NCBI RefSeq assembly: GCF_029688925.1
Contig: NZ_JARUKY010000007.1
Location: 124,001-188,000, forward strand
DNA length: 64,000 nucleotides
Reading direction: 5' to 3'
Source of the DNA: Evansella sp. AB-P1
GTDB taxonomy: Bacteria > Bacillota > Bacilli > Bacillales > Salisediminibacteriaceae
In this document: positions 36,733 through 45,992 of the stretch, piece after piece
Numbering within the stretch: position 1 is the first letter of the stretch
Layout of the letters: the number at the start of each line of letters is the position of its first letter
The notes under the pieces: generated by a model
What the model was told of the DNA's origin: nothing
What the model saw: only the letters and a program-made list of their open reading frames with translations
Databases searched by the model: none
Position numbers and translations under genes: made by a program

Positions 36733-37876
36733 TAGCTTTCACTCCTACAACCATGAACAGTTGCTCAAACCATTTTTTCCAAAATGATTTTTCCTCTACT
36801 ACCTCCTCTATATACTCTAAAGGTACAACCCCAATTACATCGTTACTAATTTGAATTTGAATTGTCCCGATAGGATTAGGGTGACCATTTCTCTCCCATC
36901 GATCATCTGTTGGCGGACGATATAAAACAAACTTTTTATTCACTTCCTCTTTCTCTTCTTCTGACAAAGGATATTCAAAGGAATAATTTGCTATTAGCTT
37001 ATCTTGATAATAATCATCTACTACTTCGTTCACTTTTCCTTCTTTCACAATTGGTACAAGTTCAAAGGTTTTAAAAGCCCATTCAAATAGATTCATATGA
37101 TCATGCCAGTCACTAGGAGCATTTATTGTTACAGCTATTAGGTCAACCTCATTTTTTTGTGCAGTTGATACTAACGTTCGTTTTGCTCTTTTTGTGTAAC
37201 CAGTTTTTCCGCCTGTAGAATTCTTATATAGTTGGGTAAGAAGTCGATTCTTATTATTAAAAACACGGTATCTTTCCTCTTTACTTACGGATCGATAAGA
37301 TTCAGTAGATGATATCTCCCTATAAATGTCATTTTTCATGGCGTATTTTGTTAAGAGTGCCATATCATACGCAGTAGAATAGTGCTCCTCATGATCATCT
37401 AAGCCATGTGGATTAGAGAACATCGTATTATCCATACCTAACTCTTTTCTTTTTTCATTCATCATATAAATAAAACCCTCTAGACTTCCGCCAACATGCT
37501 CTGCTATGGCCACTGCGGAATCATTACCAGAACGTAGCATTAGTCCATATACTAAATCCTCAAGCTTTATTTTTTCACCTGCTTGTAAATAAATAGATGA
37601 ACCTTCCGTACCTTCAGCATTTTTTGAAATGGTTACCCATTCATCTAATTTACCTGATTCTATCGCTAAAATTGCTGTCATTATTTTTGTAATACTAGCT
37701 ATTCTCATAGGTGTATGTGCTTCTTTTTCATAAAGTACTCGTCCACTTTCTTGCTCCATTAAAATGGCACCTTTAGCAGATACATTACTTTGATAGGTTG
37801 CTGCGTGACTATTAAAATTTGTTGTAAAAACAAACAAGATTGCTGTAAGTAAAACAATGACCATATTTTTCTTCAT
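36725..37876 (-). CDS. dacB: D-alanyl-D-alanine carboxypeptidase DacB (PBP5*)
   Basis: A 383-residue low-molecular-weight penicillin-binding protein with signal peptide (1-25), catalytic SxxK (SITK, about residue 63), SGN (LRSGNDSAVA, about 116) and KTG (GGKTGYTKR, about 219). A C-terminal domain and a terminal amphipathic anchor follow. DacB trims stem peptides in the spore cortex, which sets cross-linking. In B. subtilis it is expressed in the mother cell under sigma E with spmAB. Confidence 0.94.
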   Translation of the reverse strand: MKKNMVIVLLTAILFVFTTNFNSHAATYQSNVSAKGAILMEQESGRVLYEKEAHTPMRIASITKIMTAILAIESGKLDEWVTISKNAEGTEGSSIYLQAGEKIKLEDLVYGLMLRSGNDSAVAIAEHVGGSLEGFIYMMNEKRKELGMDNTMFSNPHGLDDHEEHYSTAYDMALLTKYAMKNDIYREISSTESYRSVSKEERYRVFNNKNRLLTQLYKNSTGGKTGYTKRAKRTLVSTAQKNEVDLIAVTINAPSDWHDHMNLFEWAFKTFELVPIVKEGKVNEVVDDYYQDKLIANYSFEYPLSEEEKEEVNKKFVLYRPPTDDRWERNGHPNPIGTIQIQISNDVIGVVPLEYIEEVVEEKSFWKKWFEQLFMVVGVKANG

Positions 37877-38102
37877 AGTATGCCTCCGTACTATATGTTT
37901 TGTACAAGTCTATGCAGTTTATCAAAAGATATGTACATCTTCACATTTTAATAAGGATTTGGAGATTTGATCTAGTTACTCTTTACAGAGCCTGCACCCT
38001 CTGCTTAACACTTCCATTTATCCGTACAACCTATACACCTTCTGTGAATAAAAACCAGTTCTATCTATTATTCATGGAGGTTGGCAAAGGGAAATAATTA
38101 TT

Positions 38103-38453
38103 TCATCCTTTTGGTTTAAAAATTAATGCGGCTAAAAAACTAAAAATTATCGCTGCTGAAATACCTGCACTAGTCACTTCAAAAATACCAGTCATAATAC
38201 CTATCATTCCGTGCTGCTCTGCTTCTGCTAATGCTCCGTGAACTAAGGAGTTACCAAAACTTGTAATTGGTACCGTAGCGCCCGCACCAGCAAAATCAAT
38301 GAGTGGTTCGTATAATCCTAAACCATCCAATATTGCACCAGAAACAACTAATGTACTCATTGTGTGTCCTGGTGTAAGCTTCATAACGTCCATAAGCAAT
38401 TGACCAATAACACATATAATGCCTCCAACGATAAAAGCCCATACGAATGCCAT
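38103..38453 (-). CDS. spoVAE: Stage V sporulation protein AE (SpoVAEB type), detached from the spoVA operon
   Basis: A 116-residue membrane protein nearly identical in pattern to Spo[39 protein letters not shown]-like core and [17 protein letters not shown], then the C-terminus [10 protein letters not shown]. SpoVA proteins form the channel for dipicolinic acid. The ATG at 38453 has GAGGAGGTG upstream; the ORF runs further without a site. It is normally the fifth gene of spoVA; here it lies 13 kb from spoVAA/AB/AEA/AF, beside a lipoprotein of the YhcN/YlaJ kind. spoVAC and spoVAD are not in the window. Confidence 0.94.
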   Translation of the reverse strand: MAFVWAFIVGGIICVIGQLLMDVMKLTPGHTMSTLVVSGAILDGLGLYEPLIDFAGAGATVPITSFGNSLVHGALAEAEQHGMIGIMTGIFEVTSAGISAAIIFSFLAALIFKPKG

Positions 38454-38499
38454 GTAATGGCACCTCCTCATTATTGTATTTATATCCATCGAGAAATGA

Positions 38500-38949
38500 C
38501 TATCCATTCATATCCTTTTCAACCTTTTTTAATTCCTTTTCTAATTCCTTTTTTGTAATAGACCGATGTTTTATTTCTGATTTAATTTTATTAAGCTCCA
38601 TATCGACTTTTCTATCTGTTGATAAGTAAATAGTGGCTTCTTCATTTTTAGAAGATGCACGCTTGTAAGCTTTTTGTCTTATCTGTTTAAGAAAAAAACG
38701 ATCGAAACCTGAAACCCTCAAAGAAATGTACACACTTTTGTTATGTGAGACAGCTGTTACTCGATCAACCTCTTCAAACTTTTCAATTTCTTTTTCCATC
38801 TCCAATGCTAAATTTTGCGGTATTTTTGATTGAACATTATACGGGGAAACAGAATTTTTCTCGTTGTTATCAGCAAATTGACATCCAGAAAAAAGGGTAA
38901 TTATTACGATTATAAACGAACAAAAATATATTGATTTCCTCATCATCAC
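38500..38949 (-). CDS. YhcN/YlaJ-like sporulation lipoprotein
   Basis: A 149-residue lipoprotein with signal peptide and lipobox LFSGC (Cys about residue 23). A domain that resembles the YhcN/YlaJ spore lipoprotein family follows ([19 protein letters not shown]). The C-terminal third is a charged helix ([14 protein letters not shown]). GTG start at 38949 with AAAGGAG at 9 bases. It lies 46 bp upstream of spoVAE and is probably co-transcribed. YhcN-type proteins accompany mobile spoVA operons in other Bacillaceae, which suggests a shared origin. Confidence 0.8.
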   Translation of the reverse strand: MMMRKSIYFCSFIIVIITLFSGCQFADNNEKNSVSPYNVQSKIPQNLALEMEKEIEKFEEVDRVTAVSHNKSVYISLRVSGFDRFFLKQIRQKAYKRASSKNEEATIYLSTDRKVDMELNKIKSEIKHRSITKKELEKELKKVEKDMNG

Positions 38950-39084
38950 AAAGGTGCACTCCTTTCATGAAGTTAGTATTAAATAACTACACTAAATTAT
39001 GTACATGTCATAGTAATTCTTATTTAATTGTTTTTAGGACGTGTCTTTAAAATTTGATATGATAATGGAAAAGGAGGGAAGACA

Positions 39085-39612
39085 ATGCTTTATGTGGTAC
39101 TTAGCTTTTTATTTATTTTAATCATTTGCCAAGTTTTTATTTTTATTTATTTAAATCGAAAATTTAACTATTTATTTTTCAAAATAGAACAATCCAAGGA
39201 TTCTATACGAGAGGAAAATACATTTTTTTTGGAGAACGACGAAAAGAATGAGTGGAAAGAAGAAGTTAAAAGAACTGTGGAATTACAGTGTATGACTGTA
39301 AGAAACGCTGTACATAAACAAACTAATGATTTACATAAAAAACAAATTGAACTAGCTCCACGATCTTTAACTATTCCTATGGAGTTTTTGGAAACTGTAT
39401 ATAATAAAAGCAAAATATTAATTTTAACTGAATTTTGGAGAGAATATAATCTTTATCTAGACTCTTTTTGGCTCAAAAAAAATAAAAGCATAAAAACTGT
39501 TTTTAAAGGAGAAAAAGACGATCCAACGTCAGAAATTAACCAAATAATGAGGGAATCTGAAATACTAACAAAAAAAATGAATACTTGGTTAAAAGAAATT
39601 TTAGAAAATTAG
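39085..39612 (+). CDS. Unknown single-pass membrane protein, 175 residues
   Basis: One of the few plus-strand genes. It has one N-terminal membrane helix (about 2-24) and a charged, largely helical cytoplasmic or external body (EQSKDSIREENTFFLEND, KKQIELAPRSL, SEILTKKMNTWLKEILEN). It has AAAAGGAGGG before the ATG and a strong terminator after the stop, so it is a real, single-gene unit. I do not recognise the family. Confidence 0.75.
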   Translation: MLYVVLSFLFILIICQVFIFIYLNRKFNYLFFKIEQSKDSIREENTFFLENDEKNEWKEEVKRTVELQCMTVRNAVHKQTNDLHKKQIELAPRSLTIPMEFLETVYNKSKILILTEFWREYNLYLDSFWLKKNKSIKTVFKGEKDDPTSEINQIMRESEILTKKMNTWLKEILEN

Positions 39613-39645
39613 TATTATAATTCAAGTTGATTCCAAATGAATTTG

Positions 39646-39687
39646 ACCGCCATCGTCTTTTTAACAAAGACGATGGCGGTTTATTTT
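39646..39687 (+). terminator. Strong intrinsic terminator after the plus-strand gene
   Basis: ACCGCCATCGTCTTT pairs perfectly with AAAGACGATGGCGGT around loop TTAAC, followed by TTATTTT. It also touches the end of the convergent superoxide dismutase gene. Confidence 0.9.
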
Positions 39688-40583
39688 CAGGGTAACCATA
39701 TATTCCTTTTCGCTGTTTTATACCTCTCTTCTACATATGGCCAATTGATAATGTTCCACCAATTATTAACATATCGATGCCGTTCATTTTCATACTGTAA
39801 GTAATATGCATGCTCCCATACATCCAGTGGAAGTAATGGAATTACATCCCATTGCGTTAAGTTTTGATGCTTTTCTGCTGTTAATATTTCTAGCCTCCCT
39901 ACTCTAGGTGACCATACTAGAATTGCCCAGCCGCTTCCTTCCACACCGTTTGCAGCTTCAGAGAAATGATTTTTAAAGGAGTGAAATCCTTCAAAATCGA
40001 GATCTATTTGATTTGCTAATTCTCCTTTAGGTTTTCCTCCACCTTTAGGTGACAGTACTTGCCAAAATAAAGAATGCAAATAATGACCTGCTCCATGGAA
40101 GGCTAATTCCCTCTCCCAATGTTTTATATTTTCGAATTTATTCTTTTTCCTTTGCTCCTGTAGATTTTTTTCTGCTTTATTTAATCCATCGACATAAGAC
40201 TGATGATGTTTTTTATGGTGTAATTCCATAATTCTTCGATGAATATAAGGCTCTAGTGAATCGTATTGATAAGGCAATTTTGGTAGGCTATGACTGCCAA
40301 TTGGAATTCTACTTGTAGATTCATTTAGTGCAGAACGTTGTCCACTACTTGTCTTTATTTTTAAATAATCATAATATAACTGCTCTGCTTCTTTTTCTAA
40401 TTGGCGTAAATATGCTGCATCTATATAAGACCTTTCCTTTAATTGATGTAATAATCCTTCTACCTTTCCAACTACATCAGAAGAATTTCTAGTTACATTC
40501 TCATTCACCTTAAGCTCGTTTGAAAACTTTTCTAACCATTTCATTAAGTCGTGACTATATTGCCTCTCCATAGACACATTCAT
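39687..40583 (-). CDS. sodF: Fe/Mn superoxide dismutase with N-terminal extension
   Basis: The 298-residue protein has an N-terminal helical extension of about 95 residues followed by a superoxide dismutase domain. Metal ligands are in the expected motifs: MELHHKKHHQSYV, AGHYLHSLFW, and DVWEHAYYLQYENERHRYV. The long form matches B. subtilis SodF (about 280 residues) rather than SodA (about 200). No signal peptide. The extension may mediate assembly or localisation. AAAGGAGGG precedes the ATG. It is inserted between dacB and ypuI relative to B. subtilis. Confidence 0.92.
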   Translation of the reverse strand: MNVSMERQYSHDLMKWLEKFSNELKVNENVTRNSSDVVGKVEGLLHQLKERSYIDAAYLRQLEKEAEQLYYDYLKIKTSSGQRSALNESTSRIPIGSHSLPKLPYQYDSLEPYIHRRIMELHHKKHHQSYVDGLNKAEKNLQEQRKKNKFENIKHWERELAFHGAGHYLHSLFWQVLSPKGGGKPKGELANQIDLDFEGFHSFKNHFSEAANGVEGSGWAILVWSPRVGRLEILTAEKHQNLTQWDVIPLLPLDVWEHAYYLQYENERHRYVNNWWNIINWPYVEERYKTAKRNIWLP

Positions 40584-40708
40584 TCCCTCCTTTATTTACT
40601 CTTTCTATTACTATGCGAGAGATAAGAAGGAATGAAAAAAAGAATGGTTTTATGAAAATAGCTTAGATTATACTTTATAGCATAAGTAATTCCAACGCTA
40701 TTTTGTAA

Positions 40709-40743
40709 CAAAAAAACCGTATCAAATTGGATACGGTTTTTTT
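40709..40743 (-). terminator. Intrinsic terminator after ypuI, bidirectional form
   Basis: ACCGTATC/GATACGGT stem with a six-base loop, flanked by A and T tracts; it ends the scpA-scpB-ypuI operon. Confidence 0.85.
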
Positions 40744-40749
40744 ACAGTA

Positions 40750-41250
40750 TTAATATTCATTTTCACGTTGACGCATTTTTGTTCGATAATCTGTTTCATA
40801 ATATTCTAGTTCTTCTCTAACCTCTTGTAGCGGACCTTCAATTGTCTTTACAAGCCCTTTCAGTTGCTCCGAAACTGGTACACGAAACTGAATTGCATTT
40901 TTTCCGGTATATGCAGCACGGCTATCTTCATACCATACGTCTAATTTAGGTTGAAAGAATTCTTCTATGCACTGATGAAAAATCCAATATAATGTCTTTT
41001 CAGCAGCACTTTTTCGGAACGTTTCACTTCTTAATAATAAATATCCTGATTCTCGTCCGTCATCAAAAAAAACAAGAATTCTACGTAATTGATCTAATAT
41101 ATCTGTATAATCCCCTTTAGAATTGCTCTCCCCCTCTTGAACAATTGATTCTAAAGTTGTTGAATTTAAAAAACTTCTAATCTCTTCAGCAGCCCTCTCT
41201 AATTGTTTAATTGTAAAAGAAAGCTGTTGTTGTACTAAATCATTCCCCAT
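40750..41250 (-). CDS. ypuI: YpuI family protein (DUF3907)
   Basis: A 166-residue cytoplasmic protein of unknown role with conserved RILVFFDDGRESGYLLLRSE and LYWIFHQCIEEFF. It lies 18 bp after scpB on the same strand, the order found in Bacillus. No catalytic motif is apparent. The C-terminus is charged (YRTKMRQRENEY). Confidence 0.88.
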   Translation of the reverse strand: MGNDLVQQQLSFTIKQLERAAEEIRSFLNSTTLESIVQEGESNSKGDYTDILDQLRRILVFFDDGRESGYLLLRSETFRKSAAEKTLYWIFHQCIEEFFQPKLDVWYEDSRAAYTGKNAIQFRVPVSEQLKGLVKTIEGPLQEVREELEYYETDYRTKMRQRENEY

Positions 41251-41268
41251 AAAAAAATGTCATCCCTT

Positions 41269-41886
41269 CTAATTTGTATTTGAACTCTCTTCTTGAGTTG
41301 ATGCTAACTGTTCTTGAAACCTTGAGAAAAATAAATCTACTTCTTCTTCTACGTCATCCTCGGATACTTTTTCTGGTAAAGGAGGTAACTCTTTTATGGA
41401 ACGTAAACCAAATTGTTCTAAAAAGTCTTTTGTTGTCCCATAAAGGATTGCTCGACCTGCACCCTCGACTCTGCCAACTTCCTTAATTAGCGACTTTGCA
41501 ATTAATGTTCTAAGAGGTCGTTCTGATTTTACTCCTCTTATATCCTCTATTTCTATTCTAGAAATAGGTTGTTTATAAGCTACAATTGCTAATGCTTCTA
41601 ATGCAGCTTGTGACAATGTAGTCGTTGATGGTGATTGGACCAAACGTTTAAAGTAGGGTGCATGCTCAGCTTTTGTAGTAAATTGGTAGCCTCCGGCAAT
41701 TTCTACAACTTGAATACCTCTAGAATCGGAGGCGTATGCTTCTATTAATTCTGCCATATAAAATTTTACTGTTTTACGATCTAATTGTAAAACGTCCATT
41801 ATTTGCTTTTCATCAATTCCTTCTTCCCCTGATACGAATAAAAGGCCTTCAATAACAGCTTTAATCTGATGTGACTTCAAAAGCAT
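41269..41886 (-). CDS. scpB: Segregation and condensation protein B
   Basis: The winged-helix kite subunit of the SMC-ScpAB condensin, which organises and segregates the chromosome. The 205-residue protein shows IEGLLFVSGEEG, ALEALAIVAYKQPISRIEIEDIRGV (read in parts), RAILYGTTKDFLEQFGL and an acidic C-terminus. It overlaps scpA by 26 bp. The ATG at 41886 is only 3 bases from AGGAGG, so the TTG two codons later (41880), at 9 bases, may be the true start. Confidence 0.95.
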   Translation of the reverse strand: MLLKSHQIKAVIEGLLFVSGEEGIDEKQIMDVLQLDRKTVKFYMAELIEAYASDSRGIQVVEIAGGYQFTTKAEHAPYFKRLVQSPSTTTLSQAALEALAIVAYKQPISRIEIEDIRGVKSERPLRTLIAKSLIKEVGRVEGAGRAILYGTTKDFLEQFGLRSIKELPPLPEKVSEDDVEEEVDLFFSRFQEQLASTQEESSNTN

Positions 41887-42634
41887 ACACCTCCTTTTGA
41901 TAAATCATTATATCGTCAAAATTTTGCTCTTGTTTACAGATAATTGAATCTGTTTTCATTAATTCTAACAGTGCTAAAAATGTAATGACAATATGATTTC
42001 TATCTTCCTTTTCAAATAACTCAGAAAATCTACGTTTCCCATGATGAAAATTTAGCTGTTCCATTATTTGTGTCATTTTTTCATCAATGGGTATTTCTTG
42101 TCTTTGTATTCTAGAATATGTTGGTTTGTCCTTTTTTCTACTTTGCAGCTTTTGAAAGGCTGTTAACATGTCATAAATGGTTACATTTAAATTAGGTGTT
42201 TCATCAGATTTTAGAGTATCCTTTAAAAGTGGAGTGAGATCAGACATAGGCTTTGAAAATAAATCACTCCTTGCCCTTTCTCTTTCTTTTAATTCTCCCG
42301 CTGCTTCTTTGTACTTCTTGTATTCAATTAACCGATACATTAATTCTTCTTTGGGGTCTTCCACACCATCAAATTCAAACTCGTCTTCCAATAACTCTTC
42401 TTCTTGAGCAGGTAAAAGCATTTTACTCTTCATATGTAAAAGTGTAGCTGCCATAATTAAATATTCACTTGCTATATCTAATTGTAGAACTTGCATCGTA
42501 TGAATATAAACCATATATTGTTCAGTAATATCTTTTACAGGAATGTCGTATAAATCTAAATCATTTTTCTGAATTAAATGTAACAGTAAATCTAAGGGGC
42601 CTTCAAACGTTTGTAGCTTAACACTATACTCCAT
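41861..42634 (-). CDS. scpA: Segregation and condensation protein A
   Basis: The kleisin subunit of the SMC-ScpAB condensin. The 257-residue product begins MEYSVKLQTFEGPLDLLLHLI, the family N-terminal signature that binds the SMC neck. It has LDLYDIPVKDITEQYM and the C-terminal winged helix VITFLALLELMKTDSI. The ATG at 42634 has GGTGA upstream; the ORF has ten more codons without a better site. It heads the scpA-scpB-ypuI operon. Confidence 0.95.
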   Translation of the reverse strand: MEYSVKLQTFEGPLDLLLHLIQKNDLDLYDIPVKDITEQYMVYIHTMQVLQLDIASEYLIMAATLLHMKSKMLLPAQEEELLEDEFEFDGVEDPKEELMYRLIEYKKYKEAAGELKERERARSDLFSKPMSDLTPLLKDTLKSDETPNLNVTIYDMLTAFQKLQSRKKDKPTYSRIQRQEIPIDEKMTQIMEQLNFHHGKRRFSELFEKEDRNHIVITFLALLELMKTDSIICKQEQNFDDIMIYQKEVYAFEVTSD

Positions 42635-43066
42635 TTGTCTCACCATTTTCTTTGTTCTCAACAAAAATTATATCATAAACAAAAAATTTTAATAGATGGT
42701 GTTCTATGGATTTATTACAAGCTTAGAAAATAAATATATGTTAATCTTAAAGTACCCTATTTTATTGGCTACCCTGGAAATAGAAATAATAATCCGTTTC
42801 AAGCGATCGCTTGAAACGGATGAATCAACCCTTGAAAAGAAATCCTTATACTTATGGTATAAATTACCAATTGTATGGAGATCTATCCTGAAAATAAGTG
42901 TTATCGAACTTAGCAGTATTAACAAATAAAGGTTATGTTAATCATTCGTTCCATTTGGATTAAAATCATTTTCATCCTCCATGGTGCAAATTCCACTTGC
43001 ATGGGTGGTCTACCCTAAAATTTAGTAACATGACCTTTTCTTTAAAAATTAAATTAGGAGGATTCG
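42635..43066. other. Gene-free gap with palindrome between scpA and ypuF
   Basis: This divergent 432-bp region holds the promoters of scpA and ypuF. Two short overlapping frames (42696-42929 plus, 42704-42925 minus) lack ribosome binding sites and look spurious. Besides the 30-bp palindrome, an imperfect hairpin occurs near 42980-43006 (TGCAA/TTGCA with flanking CCATGG/TGGG). Confidence 0.5.
42792..42821. repeat. Perfect 30-bp palindrome
   Basis: The half-site ATCCGTTTCAAGCGA is followed directly, with no spacer, by its exact reverse complement. The centre is GCGATCGC. There is no T tract on either side, so it is not a standard terminator. Confidence 0.9.
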
Positions 43067-43591
43067 ATGAAACATTACCCTAAAGCCTATATTGAGTACT
43101 TACTTCACTTTCACGGAACGAGAGATTATTTTGAATGTCATGAAATTATGGAAGAGTATTGGAAGGAAACTGGTTTTCAAAAACATTGGTTAGCATTAAT
43201 TCAATTAGCTGTAGCTACATATCATGAAAGACAAGGGAATATAAAGGGAAGCCTTCGTATGTTTCAAAAAGTACTTGCTTACCTTCAGGTTGATAAGGTA
43301 GCCCTTTCACAAATTGGAATTGATGTTGGTACACTAGAAAGCATTGTAAACAAAAGGTTGAATAATTTAAAAAAAGGTGGTCCATATGAACCTCTAAATA
43401 TTCCATTAGCAGACAAAGACTTAATTGATCTTTGTAAGAAGCAATGTGGTGAGCAAAATCTAACATGGTGTTACGTAGAAGATATGGAGGACAAATCCTT
43501 AATCTTTAGACATAAGCTTAGAGATAGAACAGACGTAATTCATGAAAGATTATCTTCATTAAAACAAAAGGAAAGAGAAAGAAAAGGATAA
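43067..43591 (+). CDS. ypuF: YpuF, DUF309 protein
   Basis: A 174-residue protein with the DUF309 signature near its start (HGTRDYFECHEIMEEYWKE and LIQLAVATYHERQGN). The histidine/glutamate-rich ECHE motif suggests a metal or small-molecule site, but the function is unknown. Length equals B. subtilis YpuF. TTAGGAGG precedes the ATG. It is convergent with the riboflavin operon; its 3' end forms part of a terminator stem. Confidence 0.9.
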   Translation: MKHYPKAYIEYLLHFHGTRDYFECHEIMEEYWKETGFQKHWLALIQLAVATYHERQGNIKGSLRMFQKVLAYLQVDKVALSQIGIDVGTLESIVNKRLNNLKKGGPYEPLNIPLADKDLIDLCKKQCGEQNLTWCYVEDMEDKSLIFRHKLRDRTDVIHERLSSLKQKERERKG

Positions 43592-43616
43592 GATCATACC
43601 TTTTCTTTCTCTTTTT
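43572..43616. terminator. Bidirectional terminator between ypuF and ribH
   Basis: AGAGAAAGAAAAGG pairs with CCTTTTCTTTCTCT around a short loop. TTTTATG follows on the plus strand, and TTCCTTTTG on the minus strand. The left arm overlaps the last ypuF codons. Confidence 0.8.
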
Positions 43617-43628
43617 ATGTTCAAAACC

Positions 43629-44096
43629 TTAATTAAAGCTCTTCGATAAATTAGCCATTTCAATAGCTGAAACACCAGCTTCCCATCCTTTGTTCCCTGC
43701 TTTTGTACCTGCTCTTTCAACAGCTTGCTCAATTGTATCTGTAGTAAGTACACCAAAGATAACCGGAATTCCAGTTGATAGGGATAAAGCAGCAACACCT
43801 TTTGAAACCTCACTACATACATAATCGAAATGAGGTGTGGATCCACGGATAACTGTCCCTAATGTAATGACAGCATCATAGTTACCTGATTCCGCCATTT
43901 TTTTCGCGATAATTGGAATTTCAAAAGCTCCAGGAACCCAAGCAATATCTACATCTGCATCTTCAATTCCATGGCGTATTAATGCATCCTGAGCCCCACC
44001 GAGTAATTTACTAGTAATAAATTCATTAAATCTACCTACTACAATACCAACCTTTAATCCTGTTCCAACTAAATGTCCTTCAAATACTTTTCCCAT
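43629..44096 (-). CDS. ribH: 6,7-dimethyl-8-ribityllumazine synthase
   Basis: Condenses dihydroxybutanone phosphate with the ribitylaminouracil to form lumazine, the second-last step of riboflavin synthesis; family members form 60-subunit capsids around riboflavin synthase. The 155-residue protein has [31 protein letters not shown] with catalytic His, and the C-terminal [13 protein letters not shown]. Last gene of the ribD-ribE-ribBA-ribH operon. No ribT follows, unlike in B. subtilis. Confidence 0.97.
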   Translation of the reverse strand: MGKVFEGHLVGTGLKVGIVVGRFNEFITSKLLGGAQDALIRHGIEDADVDIAWVPGAFEIPIIAKKMAESGNYDAVITLGTVIRGSTPHFDYVCSEVSKGVAALSLSTGIPVIFGVLTTDTIEQAVERAGTKAGNKGWEAGVSAIEMANLSKSFN

Positions 44097-44117
44097 TTCA
44101 TTTTCCTCCTCAAATTA

Positions 44118-45311
44118 TTAAAAATGTAGTATATGTCCTAGTTTATTTTTTTTTGCTTTTAAATAATTTTCATTATCCTTTGAATAAGGGAGTTGTAATT
44201 GGATTCGTTCAACAATTTCTAAATCATATCCCTTTAGCCCTGTTATTTTTCTAGGGTTATTTGTTAATAAACACATTTTTCTTATCCCAAGATCTTGAAG
44301 GATTTGAGCTCCAATTCCGTAATCTCTTAAATCTGGGGCAAAACCAAGTTTTTCATTTGCCTCTACCGTATCATAGCCTTCTTCCTGTAGTTTATAAGCT
44401 TTCATTTTATTTAACAACCCTATGCCACGACCTTCTTGTCGCATATAAAGAAGCACACCTGACCCAGCCTCCTCAATTTGCTTTAAAGCAGCATGTAATT
44501 GTGGTCCACAATCACACCTTTGCGATCCAAATACATCCCCAGTTAAGCATTCAGAATGCACGCGAACAAGAGTAGGCATTTCACTACTTATTTCACCTTT
44601 AATGAGAGCAACGTGCTCCTTTCCATCAACAATATTGCTATATCCAACTGCACGAAATTCTCCAAACTCCGTAGGTAATTCAATTTCCACTTCCCTTTGT
44701 ATGAGTTTATCCTTTCGATTTCGATACTGAATAAGATCTTTAATTGTGATCATTTTAAGATCGTGCTCATCTGCTATCTTTCGAAGATCGGGTACACGAG
44801 CCATGGAACCATCTTCCTTGATAATTTCACAAATGACACCTGCAGGCTTTGCACCACACATTCTCGCAAGGTCTACTGCTGCTTCCGTGTGCCCTGCTCG
44901 TCTTAATACACCCCCATCCTTTGCAATGAGTGGGAAGATATGACCTGGTTTTTTATAATCACCTGGCTTTGTATTTTCATCAATTAGACTCATCACTGTT
45001 AAGGATCGTTCATGTGCAGAAATACCTGTTGCAATGTCCTTGTGATCTATACTCACTGTAAAAGCAGTTCCATGAGGGTCTGTATTATTATCTACCATTG
45101 GTACTAACTCCAGCTCTTCTGCCCTTTCTCTTGTTATAGGTGCGCAAACAAGTCCACGTCCATGGGTAATCATAAAGTTAATTACTTCTGGAGTTGCTTT
45201 CTCTGCAAGAGCAATAAAATCCCCTTCGTTTTCTCTATCTTCATCATCACAGACAATGACAGATTTACCTTGCATTAATTCGTATATTGCTTCTTCAATT
45301 GAATCAAACAT
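44118..45311 (-). CDS. ribBA: Bifunctional DHBP synthase / GTP cyclohydrolase II
   Basis: A 397-residue fusion. Residues 1-200 are 3,4-dihydroxy-2-butanone-4-phosphate synthase ([14 protein letters not shown] acidic metal site, [21 protein letters not shown]). Residues about 205-397 are GTP cyclohydrolase II with the zinc motif [15 protein letters not shown] and catalytic RQEGRGIGL. It provides both branches that RibH joins. It lies 22 bp after ribE and 21 bp before ribH. Confidence 0.97.
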   Translation of the reverse strand: MFDSIEEAIYELMQGKSVIVCDDEDRENEGDFIALAEKATPEVINFMITHGRGLVCAPITRERAEELELVPMVDNNTDPHGTAFTVSIDHKDIATGISAHERSLTVMSLIDENTKPGDYKKPGHIFPLIAKDGGVLRRAGHTEAAVDLARMCGAKPAGVICEIIKEDGSMARVPDLRKIADEHDLKMITIKDLIQYRNRKDKLIQREVEIELPTEFGEFRAVGYSNIVDGKEHVALIKGEISSEMPTLVRVHSECLTGDVFGSQRCDCGPQLHAALKQIEEAGSGVLLYMRQEGRGIGLLNKMKAYKLQEEGYDTVEANEKLGFAPDLRDYGIGAQILQDLGIRKMCLLTNNPRKITGLKGYDLEIVERIQLQLPYSKDNENYLKAKKNKLGHILHF

Positions 45312-45333
45312 CGTCGTTCCTCCTATCTATAAA

Positions 45334-45987
45334 TTAAAAGCCGTTTTCTTTTAGAAAGCTTTCTGATAACTTCCCAGATAAATTCTCTGAACTGATAGTT
45401 CTTTGTGAGATTAATTCTTCTATATATTTTGCTAGCATGTCACATTCTACATTCACAATATCTCCTTGTCCTTTGTTACCGATAATAGTCTCTTGTATCG
45501 TATGTGGAATGATCGAAATAGTAAAAGATTTATCAGTTAAACCAAAAATGGTTAAACTCGTTCCGTCAACTGCAACACTACCCTTCATCATCATATATTT
45601 TCTTAATGAAGGATCTACTTCAATTTCGTAATAAACAGCATTATGTTCCTGGTGTTTAGATAAAATTTTTCCAATACCATCTACATGACCGGTTACAAAA
45701 TGTCCTCCAAATCGTCCGTTCGCTGACATAGCTCTCTCTAAATTAACAGTAGACCCTACTGTTAATTCTCGAAGGCTAGTTCCTTTTACTGTTTCTGGCA
45801 TAATGTCAACAGAAAATGAGTTCTTATCAAAGGCTGTTACTGTTAAACATACCCCATTTACAGCTATACTATCGCCTAATTGTACATCTGATAAAATATG
45901 CTTTGCACGAATATTCATTACGATAGAATCACCTGTCTGTTTCATTTTCTGAATCGTGCCTTTTTCTTCAATGATCCCTGTAAACAT
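45334..45987 (-). CDS. ribE: Riboflavin synthase alpha chain
   Basis: Dismutates two lumazines to riboflavin and the ribitylaminouracil. The 217-residue protein has two lumazine-binding repeats: residues 1-96 beginning MFTGIIEEKG with SIAVNGVCLTV, and residues 97-190 with GHFVTGHVDG and GSVAVDGTSLTI. The C-terminal tail after about 195 is variable. It lies 5 bp after ribD. Confidence 0.96.
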   Translation of the reverse strand: MFTGIIEEKGTIQKMKQTGDSIVMNIRAKHILSDVQLGDSIAVNGVCLTVTAFDKNSFSVDIMPETVKGTSLRELTVGSTVNLERAMSANGRFGGHFVTGHVDGIGKILSKHQEHNAVYYEIEVDPSLRKYMMMKGSVAVDGTSLTIFGLTDKSFTISIIPHTIQETIIGNKGQGDIVNVECDMLAKYIEELISQRTISSENLSGKLSESFLKENGF

Positions 45988-45992
45988 GTATA

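Noticed and set aside
42696-42929. Overlapping plus and minus reading frames of 77 and 73 codons between scpA and ypuF
   Set aside because: Neither has a ribosome binding site; both contain the 30-bp palindrome, which keeps both strands open by symmetry.
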